Shown in pieces: positions 35,200 through 44,985 of a stretch of DNA of 64,000 nucleotides (position 1 is its first letter; each line of letters begins with the position of its first letter). A model generated the notes under the pieces. It ran no database searches, was not told the origin of the DNA, and saw only the letters and a program-made list of their open reading frames with translations. Location: assembly GCF_963678425.1 (NCBI RefSeq), contig NZ_OY782855.1, forward strand, positions 2,503,768-2,567,767, in the 5' to 3' direction. The position numbers and the translations under genes are program-made. This DNA comes from an uncultured Bacteroides sp. (lineage in GTDB: Bacteria; Bacteroidota; Bacteroidia; Bacteroidales; Bacteroidaceae).

Positions 35200-35232
35200 A
35201 AAGGCAGTCACTGTGAAGTGATTGCCTTTTTA
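35200..35232. terminator. Bidirectional terminator between convergent genes
   Basis: AAAGGCAGTCACT at 35200-35212 pairs with AGTGATTGCCTTT at 35217-35229 (13 bp, one wobble, 4-nt loop). T-runs flank it on both strands. It serves the repeat-protein gene and overlaps the last codons of the GT51 gene on the other strand. Confidence 0.8.
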
Positions 35233-37182
35233 TTCCTTATTATCTTCACCTTCCAAAGGTAGGACTACAGTGACTGTTGTATCTTTTGGTGAAGGGAAAC
35301 TACGCATCGCCGCACCTTTAACCTGAATAACGGGAAGTATATTGGCTGCTTCCTCTTCAGTGATCAGTCCTTTTCTGCTCAGCAGTCTGGCTATCAGACG
35401 ATAATAACTGCCCAGCCATGGTTTAAGCTGCATGTTCGCATCAAAAGAGCTCCGGAAATGTTTGGGCTTTGGAATGATTGAAGCCATAAAAATAGCCTCT
35501 TCGGGAGTGAGTTGGGAAGGCTCTTTATCGAAGTAAAAGTGAGAGGCTTCTCTTGCACCGTATACCAATGGCCCCCACTCCGCGATATTCAGATAGACTT
35601 CGTACATTCTGTGCTTAGATGTGATGCCTTTGTTTTCAATAAGCCACACAACCATAGCCTCTTCTAGTTTCCGAAGCAGATTCTTGTTCCGGTTCAAAAA
35701 CACATTCTTAACCAGCTGCATGGAAATTGTACTGCCTCCACGGGCAAACTTATTCCGTTTAAGATCATAAATAAGTGCACCTCTCAGGGCATCCAGACGA
35801 AATCCCCGATGGGCATAGAAGGAGCCGTCCTCAGATTGCATCACGGCTGTTTGAAGTAGCGGTGAAATACTGTCAAGCGGACAAAAGTTCGGGTTCTCGG
35901 GGCCGACAATAAAAGTGCGTACAGGGTGACCATTTTCATAGGCAGTATAGAGAAAAGAGCCATTCATTTTGGAGAGATTCTCGCTTCCATAGCCTAGTAT
36001 TTTAAAGCCTGGTCCTTTCAGATCGGATTCCAGTTTCAATGCATTCAGATTATTAAAGTCGATATCCAGGAGGAAATGGTATGCCAGCTTTCCGCTAGTC
36101 TTTAATCCGTCCAAACTACTAAAGAGCCCCTTAGGTAAAGAAGAGAACAGTTCATCTGCTGGAAAAGGAGATTTATCAACCCCCAAAGTGATGTGCCATT
36201 TGTCTTTTTTCTGAGCACGGGCATAAGGATGGAACTGTAATTTATTAAACTGAACAACCGTGGCACTGTCTAACTCCAGAAAATCCTTCCCTACGTTTAT
36301 CTTGTAGTTAAAACGTCCCCGATCCAGATTAACCACATCAGGAGAAAGTGCGGGATGATAAAGCTGCAGTCCGCAAACTTCGGCCTTTCCGGTCAAAGCA
36401 ATCTCTCCTCCTCCAAGTTTAGACTCAGTGAGTCGGTAAGCAAGCGTATCAAAAGCCACCTGCGCCCCATAATGTTTATTTAGGTAAGGAAGCAATACTT
36501 TACCCTGAGTCTTTGAATAAAGTTCAGCTTCAATTGTTTTCTCTCCGTTTTGCAATCGTCCCTTACTCATCCAGTGACGAACAATGTTATCTTCCTTGAC
36601 AATGATCTCAGTAACAAAACAATTATTTTCGATGTGAAGCGTGGGAATCTGCACCTCGGTATAGGTAGTGTCGCGTCGGTGACTTATTACAATATCTTTC
36701 ATATCTCCATTATCAGGCAAAGAGCCAAATAGCAGATGCAGGATGTGGGAAACTTTTTCGGCATAGTTCTTCTCGTTCTCTTTTGCCTCTTCCTTTTTAT
36801 CCTTTTTAAACAGGAAATCGTAGTTGGAAAGAGAGTCTTTCTTTACGAAACTAACATGAAGCCCATCGGTATTAATCTGATTTACTTCAGCATTGAAAGT
36901 AAGCATTTTCCAGAAGCTAAGGTCAATCTGTGCAGACCGAAGGGTTAAGAGTGTATCTCTTTGGTCAGGAACTACCGCTAAATGCTCTATTTCTATTTCA
37001 CTAATTCCGGGCATATGAAGGCGGTCGTAAGTGATATTCAGACCGTATTCTTCTTTCAGTTCGCCAAATTTCTCTTTTGCATAGCTATTCAACAGTAAAT
37101 CTCTGCTAAAGTAGGCTGAAATAAGAGCCACAATAAACAAGCCAAGAGTAACCAGAATACCTATTTTCGTTTTATGTCCCAT
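35230..37182 (-). CDS. GT51 peptidoglycan glycosyltransferase with large N-terminal domain, no transpeptidase
   Basis: A roughly 650-aa inner-membrane protein (start chosen at 37182; a TACTTTTG box at 37219-37226 makes the longer start unlikely). After one N-terminal helix (ILVTLGLFIVALISAYF) come about 390 residues of beta-rich, AsmA/DUF3971-like sequence. The C-terminal 200 residues are a GT51 glycosyltransferase: QSEDGSFYAHRG (catalytic Glu), GGSTISMQLVKNVFLNRNK, RKLEEAMVVWLIE and YLNIAEWGPLVYGA. No penicillin-binding SXXK domain follows. It is far longer than MtgA (about 240 aa). It should polymerise glycan strands from lipid II. Confidence 0.85.
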   Translation of the reverse strand: MGHKTKIGILVTLGLFIVALISAYFSRDLLLNSYAKEKFGELKEEYGLNITYDRLHMPGISEIEIEHLAVVPDQRDTLLTLRSAQIDLSFWKMLTFNAEVNQINTDGLHVSFVKKDSLSNYDFLFKKDKKEEAKENEKNYAEKVSHILHLLFGSLPDNGDMKDIVISHRRDTTYTEVQIPTLHIENNCFVTEIIVKEDNIVRHWMSKGRLQNGEKTIEAELYSKTQGKVLLPYLNKHYGAQVAFDTLAYRLTESKLGGGEIALTGKAEVCGLQLYHPALSPDVVNLDRGRFNYKINVGKDFLELDSATVVQFNKLQFHPYARAQKKDKWHITLGVDKSPFPADELFSSLPKGLFSSLDGLKTSGKLAYHFLLDIDFNNLNALKLESDLKGPGFKILGYGSENLSKMNGSFLYTAYENGHPVRTFIVGPENPNFCPLDSISPLLQTAVMQSEDGSFYAHRGFRLDALRGALIYDLKRNKFARGGSTISMQLVKNVFLNRNKNLLRKLEEAMVVWLIENKGITSKHRMYEVYLNIAEWGPLVYGAREASHFYFDKEPSQLTPEEAIFMASIIPKPKHFRSSFDANMQLKPWLGSYYRLIARLLSRKGLITEEEAANILPVIQVKGAAMRSFPSPKDTTVTVVLPLEGEDNKE

Positions 37183-37444
37183 ACTGAATATAAAATCCGT
37201 TTGCATAGTTTTGCGGTGCAAAAGTAAATATTTCTATCGTAACCTGTTCACTAATTTAAAAGAAATAGATAGCTAAGTAAATAATAGGCGGAACATTTCT
37301 AAAAGATGGCCAATGATTGGCAATAAAGTGTACTCCTTACTCCATAGAAGTCTACTCATTTACACAATTACCTGTAGACCTTTCCATGAAAACATAACGA
37401 ATAAAAAATAATCTATGGCGAATAAATGCCTAAGCAATGAGCTT

Positions 37445-39064
37445 CTAGGATATAAGCAATTTCGAGGTCAAGACTTTCTTTCCGTTGAATGCACGAATCA
37501 GATAGAATCCTTTTTGCAAAGCAGTTGTAGGAAGCAAAAAATATTCACCGGATGTGGCGTTTTTTGCCGAGAAGATAAGCTGTCCACTTGCTGAAAGTAA
37601 CTCTACTCTATCTATTTGTCCGGCGCAAAGCGTAAGATATCCCTGAGATGATTCACCAAAGACCTGCAGCTTATCTGCATCTTTAGCCTCAGCATAACCA
37701 AGACCTGTAACATTAGCACCCAGATTAAGTCCGGTTACTATCGGATCATGGTCGGAACAGCGGTAAGGATCGGCAGAATAATAGGTTGTATATTCATATC
37801 CAAGATAAAAGGGTTCGTCGGCATTGATGTGCCAAGGGCGAGCTCCCGTTACCTGAGAACTAAGAGTGGAGGTGGTCAGTGAATGATCAAGGTAACCCAC
37901 ATTCCCATTATACACATAACTGTAGTCTGATGGAGAATAACGTTTCAGCTGATTGACAAGTCCGCCATCCGTATATACTTTAATAGGGTCCTCCATGGAG
38001 TAAGAATTCATATCTCCAACCACCAGAACATCGGGATCACCATAATAAGTAGTAAGTTTATTGAGCGTATTCACAACCAACTGAGCCTGAGTAATCCGTT
38101 GATAGTTAAAGCTTCCCTGTCCATCGCCGGTATCGGCATCATTTCCCGACCCTGAGCCCGATTTTGCTTTGAGATGGTTCACGGTGATAATCACCCTTTC
38201 CCCATTACTATTCAGATCAAATGCCTGTGCTATCTGACGAAGCTGAAAGCCCTTGATTCCAAATTTATAAAGAGAACTATATGGAGTAACCCTGGTCTTA
38301 TTATAAATAAATACATTCTTGGTAAATGTGCTTTCAGAGTAGTCGTTATCTGCCACATAAGCGTAGTTATTTGATGAGGTTACTTCGTTTAATCCGTTCA
38401 CCAAATCGGTTACAGAGGTATTCCCCTCTCCCACTTCGCAAAGAGCATAGACGTCAGCGTTCAATCCTTTAAGGGCTGCCAGTATCTTCGCCCGTTGACG
38501 GGTAAACTCTTCCTGGTTAGCAGCTCCATAGGTATTGTTCCATAAATCCTTTTTAGCAATGTAATATTCCACATTAAAGCTGGCCACTTTCAGGTTGCAT
38601 GCTCCAACACTTCCTGGAGATAGGGTTCTTTCATTGCCCGAAAACACCGGCTGCACTTTAGGATCCAGCAAATAAGTGCCATTACTGTAGTATAAGGTAC
38701 CGCGCAATCCGGTAACCTTGCTCCCGGTTCGCAACGTATGGTTGCTATCTGTGTAAGTAAAATCACTGCTTTTCAGGGTAAGCTTTCGTTGGTTATTCTG
38801 AGTTGCAAGATTATTTGCATCAATACCGGGCAAAGCTACCTCGGTAGGAGAATAAAGCAGATCGGGAGAAAGGATAATATCTCCCGATGGACTGCTATAA
38901 TATGTTTTTGTGACTGTTAACGGGCAACTAAAAATTACTTCCTGTCCATTAAGGGTAGGAGATAAATTGTCAGTAAACGACTTTATTTCAACTTGTGAAT
39001 ATACAGGCAAACAAAATGAAAGTCCGCACCATATTCCAATAAATAACAAAAGGCTCTTTCGCAT
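37445..39064 (-). CDS. Secreted endonuclease/exonuclease/phosphatase-family protein with C-terminal sorting domain
   Basis: A 539-aa secreted protein with signal peptide (FIGIWCGLSFCLPVYSQ). Residues about 25-150 are an OB/LTD-like beta-domain. The EEP nuclease fold follows: LKVASFNVEYY, VYALCEVGEGNTS, VITVNHLKAKSGSG, VVGDMNSYSMEDP and CSDHDPIVTGL. The last 75 residues (RVELLSASGQLIFSAKNATS, LQKGFYLIRAFNGKKVLTSK) look like a type A sorting domain of the type IX secretion system. It resembles extracellular nucleases of the NucH/ExeM type, which digest extracellular DNA; phosphodiesterase activity on another substrate is possible. Confidence 0.86.
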   Translation of the reverse strand: MRKSLLLFIGIWCGLSFCLPVYSQVEIKSFTDNLSPTLNGQEVIFSCPLTVTKTYYSSPSGDIILSPDLLYSPTEVALPGIDANNLATQNNQRKLTLKSSDFTYTDSNHTLRTGSKVTGLRGTLYYSNGTYLLDPKVQPVFSGNERTLSPGSVGACNLKVASFNVEYYIAKKDLWNNTYGAANQEEFTRQRAKILAALKGLNADVYALCEVGEGNTSVTDLVNGLNEVTSSNNYAYVADNDYSESTFTKNVFIYNKTRVTPYSSLYKFGIKGFQLRQIAQAFDLNSNGERVIITVNHLKAKSGSGSGNDADTGDGQGSFNYQRITQAQLVVNTLNKLTTYYGDPDVLVVGDMNSYSMEDPIKVYTDGGLVNQLKRYSPSDYSYVYNGNVGYLDHSLTTSTLSSQVTGARPWHINADEPFYLGYEYTTYYSADPYRCSDHDPIVTGLNLGANVTGLGYAEAKDADKLQVFGESSQGYLTLCAGQIDRVELLSASGQLIFSAKNATSGEYFLLPTTALQKGFYLIRAFNGKKVLTSKLLIS

Positions 39065-39113
39065 GGCTATCTTTTAAAGAATAAAATAAGAACTACAAAG
39101 ATAGCAGTTATTC

Positions 39114-40430
39114 TTACAGAGAAAGTGTAACTCCCTTATAAAAATCAAGAATCTTTGTTCTGAATATATAATCATATTTAGCCTGAATACGATCAGAAGA
39201 AACCTTCATAAGATTCATCTTCACCTGGTTAAACTCTACAGAAGTAGCTTTTCCGTTTTCATACTTCTGGCGCATCAACTTAAATGATTCTTCGCTAGCT
39301 TCAACAGCAGTCTTACTGGAAGTAAATTTTGCCCCTGCTGCCACAGCGTTATAATATGCCTGCTGAATCTCTTTAAAGAGTCCTTTCTTTGATTCTTCTA
39401 CCTGAAGAGCTTGAGTGCTATAGTTTAAGCGAGCTGTCTTTATCCTGTTACGTGTTTCGTAACGATTAAAGATAGGAATACTTAATGAAAGGCCAATATA
39501 TTGGTTGAAATTATCATTCAATTGCTTACCAAAGCCATTACTGGTAATACCCGACATGGTATAATATCCGGTACCTAATGATCCGTTAAGAGAGAGTGTG
39601 GGGTAATAAGCTCCCTGTGCAATCTTAATATTCTTGTCCATTCCCTGCAAACGATACTGGGCAGCCAACACTGCCGGTTTATTAACAATAGCCTGAGTAT
39701 AAATATCTTCCGGAGTACTTAAAGCCCCGAATCCCGGTTCCATTTCAGGAGAAACAATAGAGAATCCCTCTGGAGTTGAAAGTTCCAGTAGTTGTGTAAG
39801 TTCAAGAATAGCCAGCTTGCGGTTATTCTCCGCCTGCACAGCAGATAGTTCATCCTGAGCCAGATTGGCTTTTGCCTCGTATACCTGAGCGGTTGAAGCT
39901 TTTCCTACCTCTTCCATCCGGGTAATTCTGTCGAGTTGTTCCTTACTGAGGTTAATCTGTTCCTTGGCCACTTTACACAATTCTTCATTAAAAAGGACTT
40001 GTAAAAATGCGGAAGTCACATTTACACTTATATCTTCTCTGGCTTTATTCAAATCCTCAGTGGCAGCTTTCAGATTAAGCTTACTTAATTCGATATTATT
40101 TGGTATCTGAAAGCCTGTAAAAATTGGCACACTGGCGTTAAGACCTAAACTACTGTTACTGCTGTTTTTATTCACATAAGAGTTATCCACAGGAGAAGTT
40201 GCGCGCCCAAACCTAAAATCCTGAGACATACTTCCGCTTAAATCGGGAAGTCTCTTATTCTTTGCTGAGTTCAGTTCCACTTTTTGCTGCTCGTTTGCAA
40301 GTTCCTGCTTCTGAATCTGAATATTATGTTTCAATGCATACTCTATGCAATCCTTGAGAGACCAGCTTTGCTGAGCAAAAGCCCCTCCGGAAAATAGTAA
40401 TACTGCAATAAGAATGATATATTTTTTCAT
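39114..40430 (-). CDS. TolC-family outer-membrane efflux protein
   Basis: A 438-aa TolC-like channel, last gene of the efflux operon. The start at 40430 gives a proper signal peptide (MKKYIILIAVLLFSGGAFAQ); 15 further open codons overlap the upstream gene. Duplicated OEP repeats are seen: SLKDCIEYALKHNIQIQK at the N-terminus and RLNYSTQALQVEESKKGLFK in the second half. It lies 4 nt after the adaptor gene stop. Confidence 0.93.
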   Translation of the reverse strand: MKKYIILIAVLLFSGGAFAQQSWSLKDCIEYALKHNIQIQKQELANEQQKVELNSAKNKRLPDLSGSMSQDFRFGRATSPVDNSYVNKNSSNSSLGLNASVPIFTGFQIPNNIELSKLNLKAATEDLNKAREDISVNVTSAFLQVLFNEELCKVAKEQINLSKEQLDRITRMEEVGKASTAQVYEAKANLAQDELSAVQAENNRKLAILELTQLLELSTPEGFSIVSPEMEPGFGALSTPEDIYTQAIVNKPAVLAAQYRLQGMDKNIKIAQGAYYPTLSLNGSLGTGYYTMSGITSNGFGKQLNDNFNQYIGLSLSIPIFNRYETRNRIKTARLNYSTQALQVEESKKGLFKEIQQAYYNAVAAGAKFTSSKTAVEASEESFKLMRQKYENGKATSVEFNQVKMNLMKVSSDRIQAKYDYIFRTKILDFYKGVTLSL

Positions 40431-40434
40431 AGAA

Positions 40435-41562
40435 TTAGTTGTTTTTGTTTTCTGCATCAGGCTTCTTCTCTTCAATCACAGCCCCACGCACTTTGTCTTT
40501 AGCTGTAATTCCACCCTTTATTTGAATCTTTATTCCATCGCTTACGCCTACGGCTACACGTCTTCTATCAAAAGTCTGTTTGGGCTTATCTGTCTTCAGG
40601 ACATAAACAAAAGTTGAATCTCCGGAAAACTCTACTGTACTTTCGGGCACAGACAATACTTTTCCCACTCGCTCAAGCACAATTTCTGCATTAGCACTAT
40701 AACCTGAACGGATCTTCACATTCGGAGAAGCATGGATTGCAGCTTTTATTTCGAATAAATTAGCACCATTTTCTGTAACCCCCTTCGGAGATATATATTC
40801 TAGCTCAGCATCAAATTTAAGATTTTGCAAAGCACCAATTGTTAGCTTTATAGGCATTCCTTCTTTAATGCGGCCTACTTCAGTTTCATCTATTTTTCCT
40901 TTAAAGATAAGGTCCTTCATGTTGGCAACAGTGGCAATAGTGGTACCATCATTAAATGTATTACTCATAATAACTGAGTTTCCTTTCTTTATAGGTATAT
41001 CAAGAATCAATCCGTCAATAGTAGAACGAATCATCGTATTACTGTAAGTTGCAGAATTTTTGGTAATACCTTCTTTTACAATATCGAGATTGTCTTTTGA
41101 AGTTGATACTTCTTCTTTAGCAGTTTTCATTGATACTTCACTCTTTTCAAACTCTTCTTTGCTGATTAACTTATCTTTAAACAGACTTTTCTGACGGTCA
41201 TATTCCTGTAAAGCTTGCTTGTAGTTGATGTTTGCAATACGAACGCGGCTTTCGGCAGAGTTCAATTGTCCCAATTCCGGGATTACCTTTACTTTGGCAA
41301 TTACCTCTCCCTTCTTTACAGACTGACCGGCTTGTTTGTAGACTTCAGCCACAATACCAGAAATCTGAGGTTTAATAAGAATTTCGTCACGAGGTTCTAC
41401 TTTACCTGTAGCCACGGTACTTTTTTCAATGTCGGCAACCTTTGGAGTTACAATTTCATACTTTATTTCTTTGGGTTGAGACTTAACATAAAGAAAAACA
41501 AATGTGCTGATAAAAATGGCAGCTACAACCACTATTAAAAAGATTCTGATGTACTTTTTCAT
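40435..41562 (-). CDS. Periplasmic adaptor (HlyD/MacA-type membrane fusion protein)
   Basis: A 375-aa adaptor anchored by an N-terminal helix (FLIVVVAAIFISTFVFLYV). The split biotinyl-lipoyl domain (IKPQISGIVAEVYKQAGQSV and later MIRSTIDGLILDIPIKKGNS) flanks a coiled hairpin (LFKDKLISKEEFEKSEVSMK), and a beta-barrel domain follows. It couples the MacB-like permeases to the TolC-like channel. The tail is charged (EEKKPDAENKNN). Confidence 0.93.
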   Translation of the reverse strand: MKKYIRIFLIVVVAAIFISTFVFLYVKSQPKEIKYEIVTPKVADIEKSTVATGKVEPRDEILIKPQISGIVAEVYKQAGQSVKKGEVIAKVKVIPELGQLNSAESRVRIANINYKQALQEYDRQKSLFKDKLISKEEFEKSEVSMKTAKEEVSTSKDNLDIVKEGITKNSATYSNTMIRSTIDGLILDIPIKKGNSVIMSNTFNDGTTIATVANMKDLIFKGKIDETEVGRIKEGMPIKLTIGALQNLKFDAELEYISPKGVTENGANLFEIKAAIHASPNVKIRSGYSANAEIVLERVGKVLSVPESTVEFSGDSTFVYVLKTDKPKQTFDRRRVAVGVSDGIKIQIKGGITAKDKVRGAVIEEKKPDAENKNN

Positions 41563-41606
41563 ACTATTTTATTATTTCTATAGTTATTATCGTTTTTATT
41601 AAATCA

Positions 41607-42851
41607 TTATTCATCACGCATAGCATCAATAGGTTTTATTGACATTGCCCGGTAAGCTGGCGCCAGTCCGGCAAACAATCCCAGAGAGAGTAGCAGAAGT
41701 GCCATTCCTATTGCCGTCCAGAAAGAAACCTGAAAGTGAGCAACCGTGCCACTGGCTGTAATCCCTACTTCAGCAACCTGAAGAATCAAAACAGCAAATG
41801 AGATTCCGGTTAGTCCGGCAATGGCCGTCAACACCATACTCTCGGAAAGAATCTGTTGCATTATCTCACGAGGGCGGGCACCGATGGCGCGGCGAATACC
41901 AATTTCCACTGTCCGTTCACGAACGGTAACCATCATTATATTGCTCACACCGATAGCACCGGCAAGTAATGTTCCTAATCCAACAAGCCATACAAGTGTC
42001 CTGATACCTGAAAACAAACTGTCTACCATCTTAAACATCTCTTCCATATTCAGAACCATCACTGCCTGAGGATCTTTGGGAGATATCAGGTGATTATACT
42101 TTATCAATTCTTGTATCTTGGGTTCTAAAGAAGTTATTGATACGCCATGCTTAGCCGTTAAACAGATTATATGTACTATTTTCCCCATATTGTAAGCTTG
42201 CTGCATAGTAGCAAAAGGAATATTTACCATCTCTTCACTTGACCCGCCAATATTGATATTACTGACTCCTGAGCAGACACCTACAATTTGGTAATAGATT
42301 CCATCCACACGAATGTACTGTCCGCAAGGATCTTGTCCTTTTTTGAAAAGCGTTTCATATATACGGGTACCAATAGTGCAGACTTTACGCTGCTCACTTA
42401 TATCAACATCATTAATAAAGCGACCATACAACATTGTTTGCTTTTCAATTTTGTCATAAGAAGGATATACTCCCTTAGCAACAAACGTACCCTTTTTATC
42501 GCCACGAACGACACTAGCTCCCCATCGGAAAAGGTTGGGAGTTATATCTTCAATATCAGAAATACGACTTCGAAGCGTTGCCACATCATTATTTTCCAAA
42601 TCCCATTTACGGCCTTTACGGAATCCTTTATAAGGTTCACTAGTTTGCTGACTAATAATAAAACATGAGTTCGTTGCAAATCCGGCAAAGTTACGGCTCA
42701 TCATCTGCTGCAGGCCATTACCTCCCCCGATTAAGGCAACCAGCATAAATATCCCCCAGAAAATACCAAAAGCGGTCAACATACTACGTGTTTTGTTGCG
42801 GGTAATAGTTATGAGGATTTCCTCCCAATAATCTATATCTGTAAATTTCAT
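41607..42851 (-). CDS. ABC transporter permease, MacB-like (second of two)
   Basis: A 414-aa permease with the MacB layout: N-terminal helix (SMLTAFGIFWGIFMLVALIG), a periplasmic MacB_PCD domain (about 50-270), and three C-terminal helices with the FtsX signature (GVSNIMMVTVRERTVEIGIR, RAIGARPREIMQQILSES). It has no ATPase domain of its own. It lies 2 nt after the other permease stop. The pair probably forms a heterodimer. Confidence 0.93.
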   Translation of the reverse strand: MKFTDIDYWEEILITITRNKTRSMLTAFGIFWGIFMLVALIGGGNGLQQMMSRNFAGFATNSCFIISQQTSEPYKGFRKGRKWDLENNDVATLRSRISDIEDITPNLFRWGASVVRGDKKGTFVAKGVYPSYDKIEKQTMLYGRFINDVDISEQRKVCTIGTRIYETLFKKGQDPCGQYIRVDGIYYQIVGVCSGVSNINIGGSSEEMVNIPFATMQQAYNMGKIVHIICLTAKHGVSITSLEPKIQELIKYNHLISPKDPQAVMVLNMEEMFKMVDSLFSGIRTLVWLVGLGTLLAGAIGVSNIMMVTVRERTVEIGIRRAIGARPREIMQQILSESMVLTAIAGLTGISFAVLILQVAEVGITASGTVAHFQVSFWTAIGMALLLLSLGLFAGLAPAYRAMSIKPIDAMRDE

Positions 42852-42853
42852 AA

Positions 42854-44122
42854 TTATTCTGCTTTTAATGCTTCAATTGGTCTAATCTTCACAGCCTTCC
42901 TGGCAGGGAAAAATCCCGCCAACGTACCGGCAACAATCAAAGTCACTGTTGCCTTTATTGCAATGTCAATATCCACTGTAGGATTCTTGTATACTGTATT
43001 TTCCATTCCTCCTATAGTAAACGATTTAACCCCATCTACAGCATTCATATATTCTGTCAGTCCGATTCCAGCAACCATACCAATATACCCGAAAATAGTC
43101 GTTATAAGTATACTCTCCAGAATAACTAACCACAAAATAGACGCTGGTGATGCTCCTAAAGCTTTACGAATACCAAATTCACGGGTTCTTTCCTTCACAG
43201 TAATCAACATAATATTACTTACCCCGACAATACCACTCAACAAAGTAAATATACCAATTATCCAAACTGCTGTAGTCAGAATAGTCTTGGCTGTAAGTTG
43301 TTGCAGATACTGCGTAAAACGATTCCATATATACATTGCGTTCATATCTTCAGGATCAAAACGATGATGACTACCTACAGTCTTGCGATATTCCTTTTCA
43401 AAATCTTTATTTGCAGCCACGGTATTTAGGTTACGTGTCGTAAAGATTATATTATCTATTGTATCAGCTTTATTATATATAGTTTGAGCTGTAGTAAAAG
43501 GAATATAAGCAGAACGTGCATCCCTGTTACCTTTATCTCTGTAAATACCAACCACTTGATAAGTAACTCCACCGGCATTCACAAATTTACCTATAGCACT
43601 TTCTTTACGAAAGAGAACTTCTTTTGTTTTATAATGTATCACAATGACTTTCCTTCTCTGGTTTATATCCAGATCATTGATAAAACGACCACCGTTCTGG
43701 TCTAACTTTACAGGTTCAATATTTGTATATGATGGAAAAACGCCATCCAACTCTAACGAAACATATTCGTCTTTATTGGAAAGAGTAATTCCGCTCTCGC
43801 TCACCGTTGCTCCTGCTAAAACCACATTATTCGTGAATTTATTTTTGGTAATGTTCACATCATTATTGTCAAACTGAATTCTTCTGTTAGATTCAAGCCC
43901 CTGATAAGTTTTACTGGTCCAACCAGGGAATATTCTAATGGAGTTTTTTGCCATATCAGCCGAAGCATCTTCAAAAGCATGTATAATACCATTGCCCCAT
44001 CCCATAAGAACAATCAGCATAAAGATTCCCCATGAAACGGAAAACCCGGTAAGCACGGTTCGCAACTTATTTTGCTTTATCGTACTATATATTTCTTGCC
44101 AAATATCAATTCCTATTTTCAT
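42854..44122 (-). CDS. ABC transporter permease, MacB-like (first of two)
   Basis: A 422-aa paralogue of the next permease with the same topology: N-terminal helix (TVLTGFSVSWGIFMLIVLM), MacB_PCD domain, and the C-terminal FtsX block (GVSNIMLITVKERTREFGIR, KALGASPASILWLVILES). It follows the ATPase gene by 3 nt. Sequence divergence from its partner suggests a heterodimer and not a recent duplication. Confidence 0.93.
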   Translation of the reverse strand: MKIGIDIWQEIYSTIKQNKLRTVLTGFSVSWGIFMLIVLMGWGNGIIHAFEDASADMAKNSIRIFPGWTSKTYQGLESNRRIQFDNNDVNITKNKFTNNVVLAGATVSESGITLSNKDEYVSLELDGVFPSYTNIEPVKLDQNGGRFINDLDINQRRKVIVIHYKTKEVLFRKESAIGKFVNAGGVTYQVVGIYRDKGNRDARSAYIPFTTAQTIYNKADTIDNIIFTTRNLNTVAANKDFEKEYRKTVGSHHRFDPEDMNAMYIWNRFTQYLQQLTAKTILTTAVWIIGIFTLLSGIVGVSNIMLITVKERTREFGIRKALGASPASILWLVILESILITTIFGYIGMVAGIGLTEYMNAVDGVKSFTIGGMENTVYKNPTVDIDIAIKATVTLIVAGTLAGFFPARKAVKIRPIEALKAE

Positions 44123-44125
44123 GGC

Positions 44126-44842
44126 TTATTTCATCATTTTACCGTTACCAAACGGTGACAGGTTGTGATTAGCGTTATCTTCTACAGATTCAATAATTCC
44201 ATCTTTTATATGAATTATTTTATTTGTCCTATTAGCCACTCCTGACTCATGGGTGACAACCACCAAAGTCATACCAAGGTCATTTACATCCTTAAGAATC
44301 TGCATAACCTCATCCGAAGTCTTACTATCCAAAGCACCGGTAGGCTCATCTGCAAGAATAATCTGAGGTTGTGAGATCAATGCCCGAGCAATAGCTACAC
44401 GTTGTTTCTGTCCTCCGGAAAGTTCATTAGGCATGTGATGTGCCCATTCCTTGAGTCCCAGTTTATCCAGATATTCCATCGCCAGAATATTTCTTTTCTT
44501 TCGGCTTACATTCTGATAAAAAAGAGGTAATGCCACATTTTCCATCGCATTCTTAAAAGAAATAAGATTAAAAGACTGAAAAATAAACCCAATCATCCGG
44601 TTACGATATTCAGCAGCCCGGGTTTCACTCAATTTTTTAATAAGAACATCGTTTAGATAATAATCTCCGGTATCATAGTTATCTAATATACCTAGAATGT
44701 TGAGCAAAGTAGATTTTCCTGAGCCTGATGCCCCCATAATGGAAACAAACTCACCACGTTCAATATCAAGATTAATTCCTTTGAGCACATGAAGAGGGGC
44801 TCCGTTATAATAGGTCTTGTTTATGTCTTCTAAATGTATCAT
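44126..44842 (-). CDS. ABC transporter ATP-binding protein, MacB/LolD type
   Basis: A 238-aa ATPase. The start at 44842 gives MIHLEDINKTYYNGAPLHVL; ten open codons before it lack support. Walker A GASGSGKST, Q-loop IFQSFNLI, signature LSGGQKQRVAIARAL, Walker B IILADEPTGALD and the H-loop VVTHE are all present. First gene of the five-gene operon for ATPase, two permeases, adaptor and channel. Substrate unknown; macrolides, lipids or peptides are all possible. Confidence 0.94.
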   Translation of the reverse strand: MIHLEDINKTYYNGAPLHVLKGINLDIERGEFVSIMGASGSGKSTLLNILGILDNYDTGDYYLNDVLIKKLSETRAAEYRNRMIGFIFQSFNLISFKNAMENVALPLFYQNVSRKKRNILAMEYLDKLGLKEWAHHMPNELSGGQKQRVAIARALISQPQIILADEPTGALDSKTSDEVMQILKDVNDLGMTLVVVTHESGVANRTNKIIHIKDGIIESVEDNANHNLSPFGNGKMMK

Positions 44843-44985
44843 ACTTAAGCTGTTTTTCTCTATTAGACGCAATCAAAGTACAAAAAGTTGCAAAAGGATG
44901 AAAGAAAATTTCAAAAAGATTTTGTAGAGTCAATCATCTTTGCGTTATTTGTGATTTAATAATCAACCATATAACAAATAACATA

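Noticed and set aside
37222..37444. Possible third copy of the AATAAAT-type repeat (CGAATAAA occurs twice near 37400-37425).
   Set aside because: Similarity is limited to a few A/T-rich bases and no regular period could be established.
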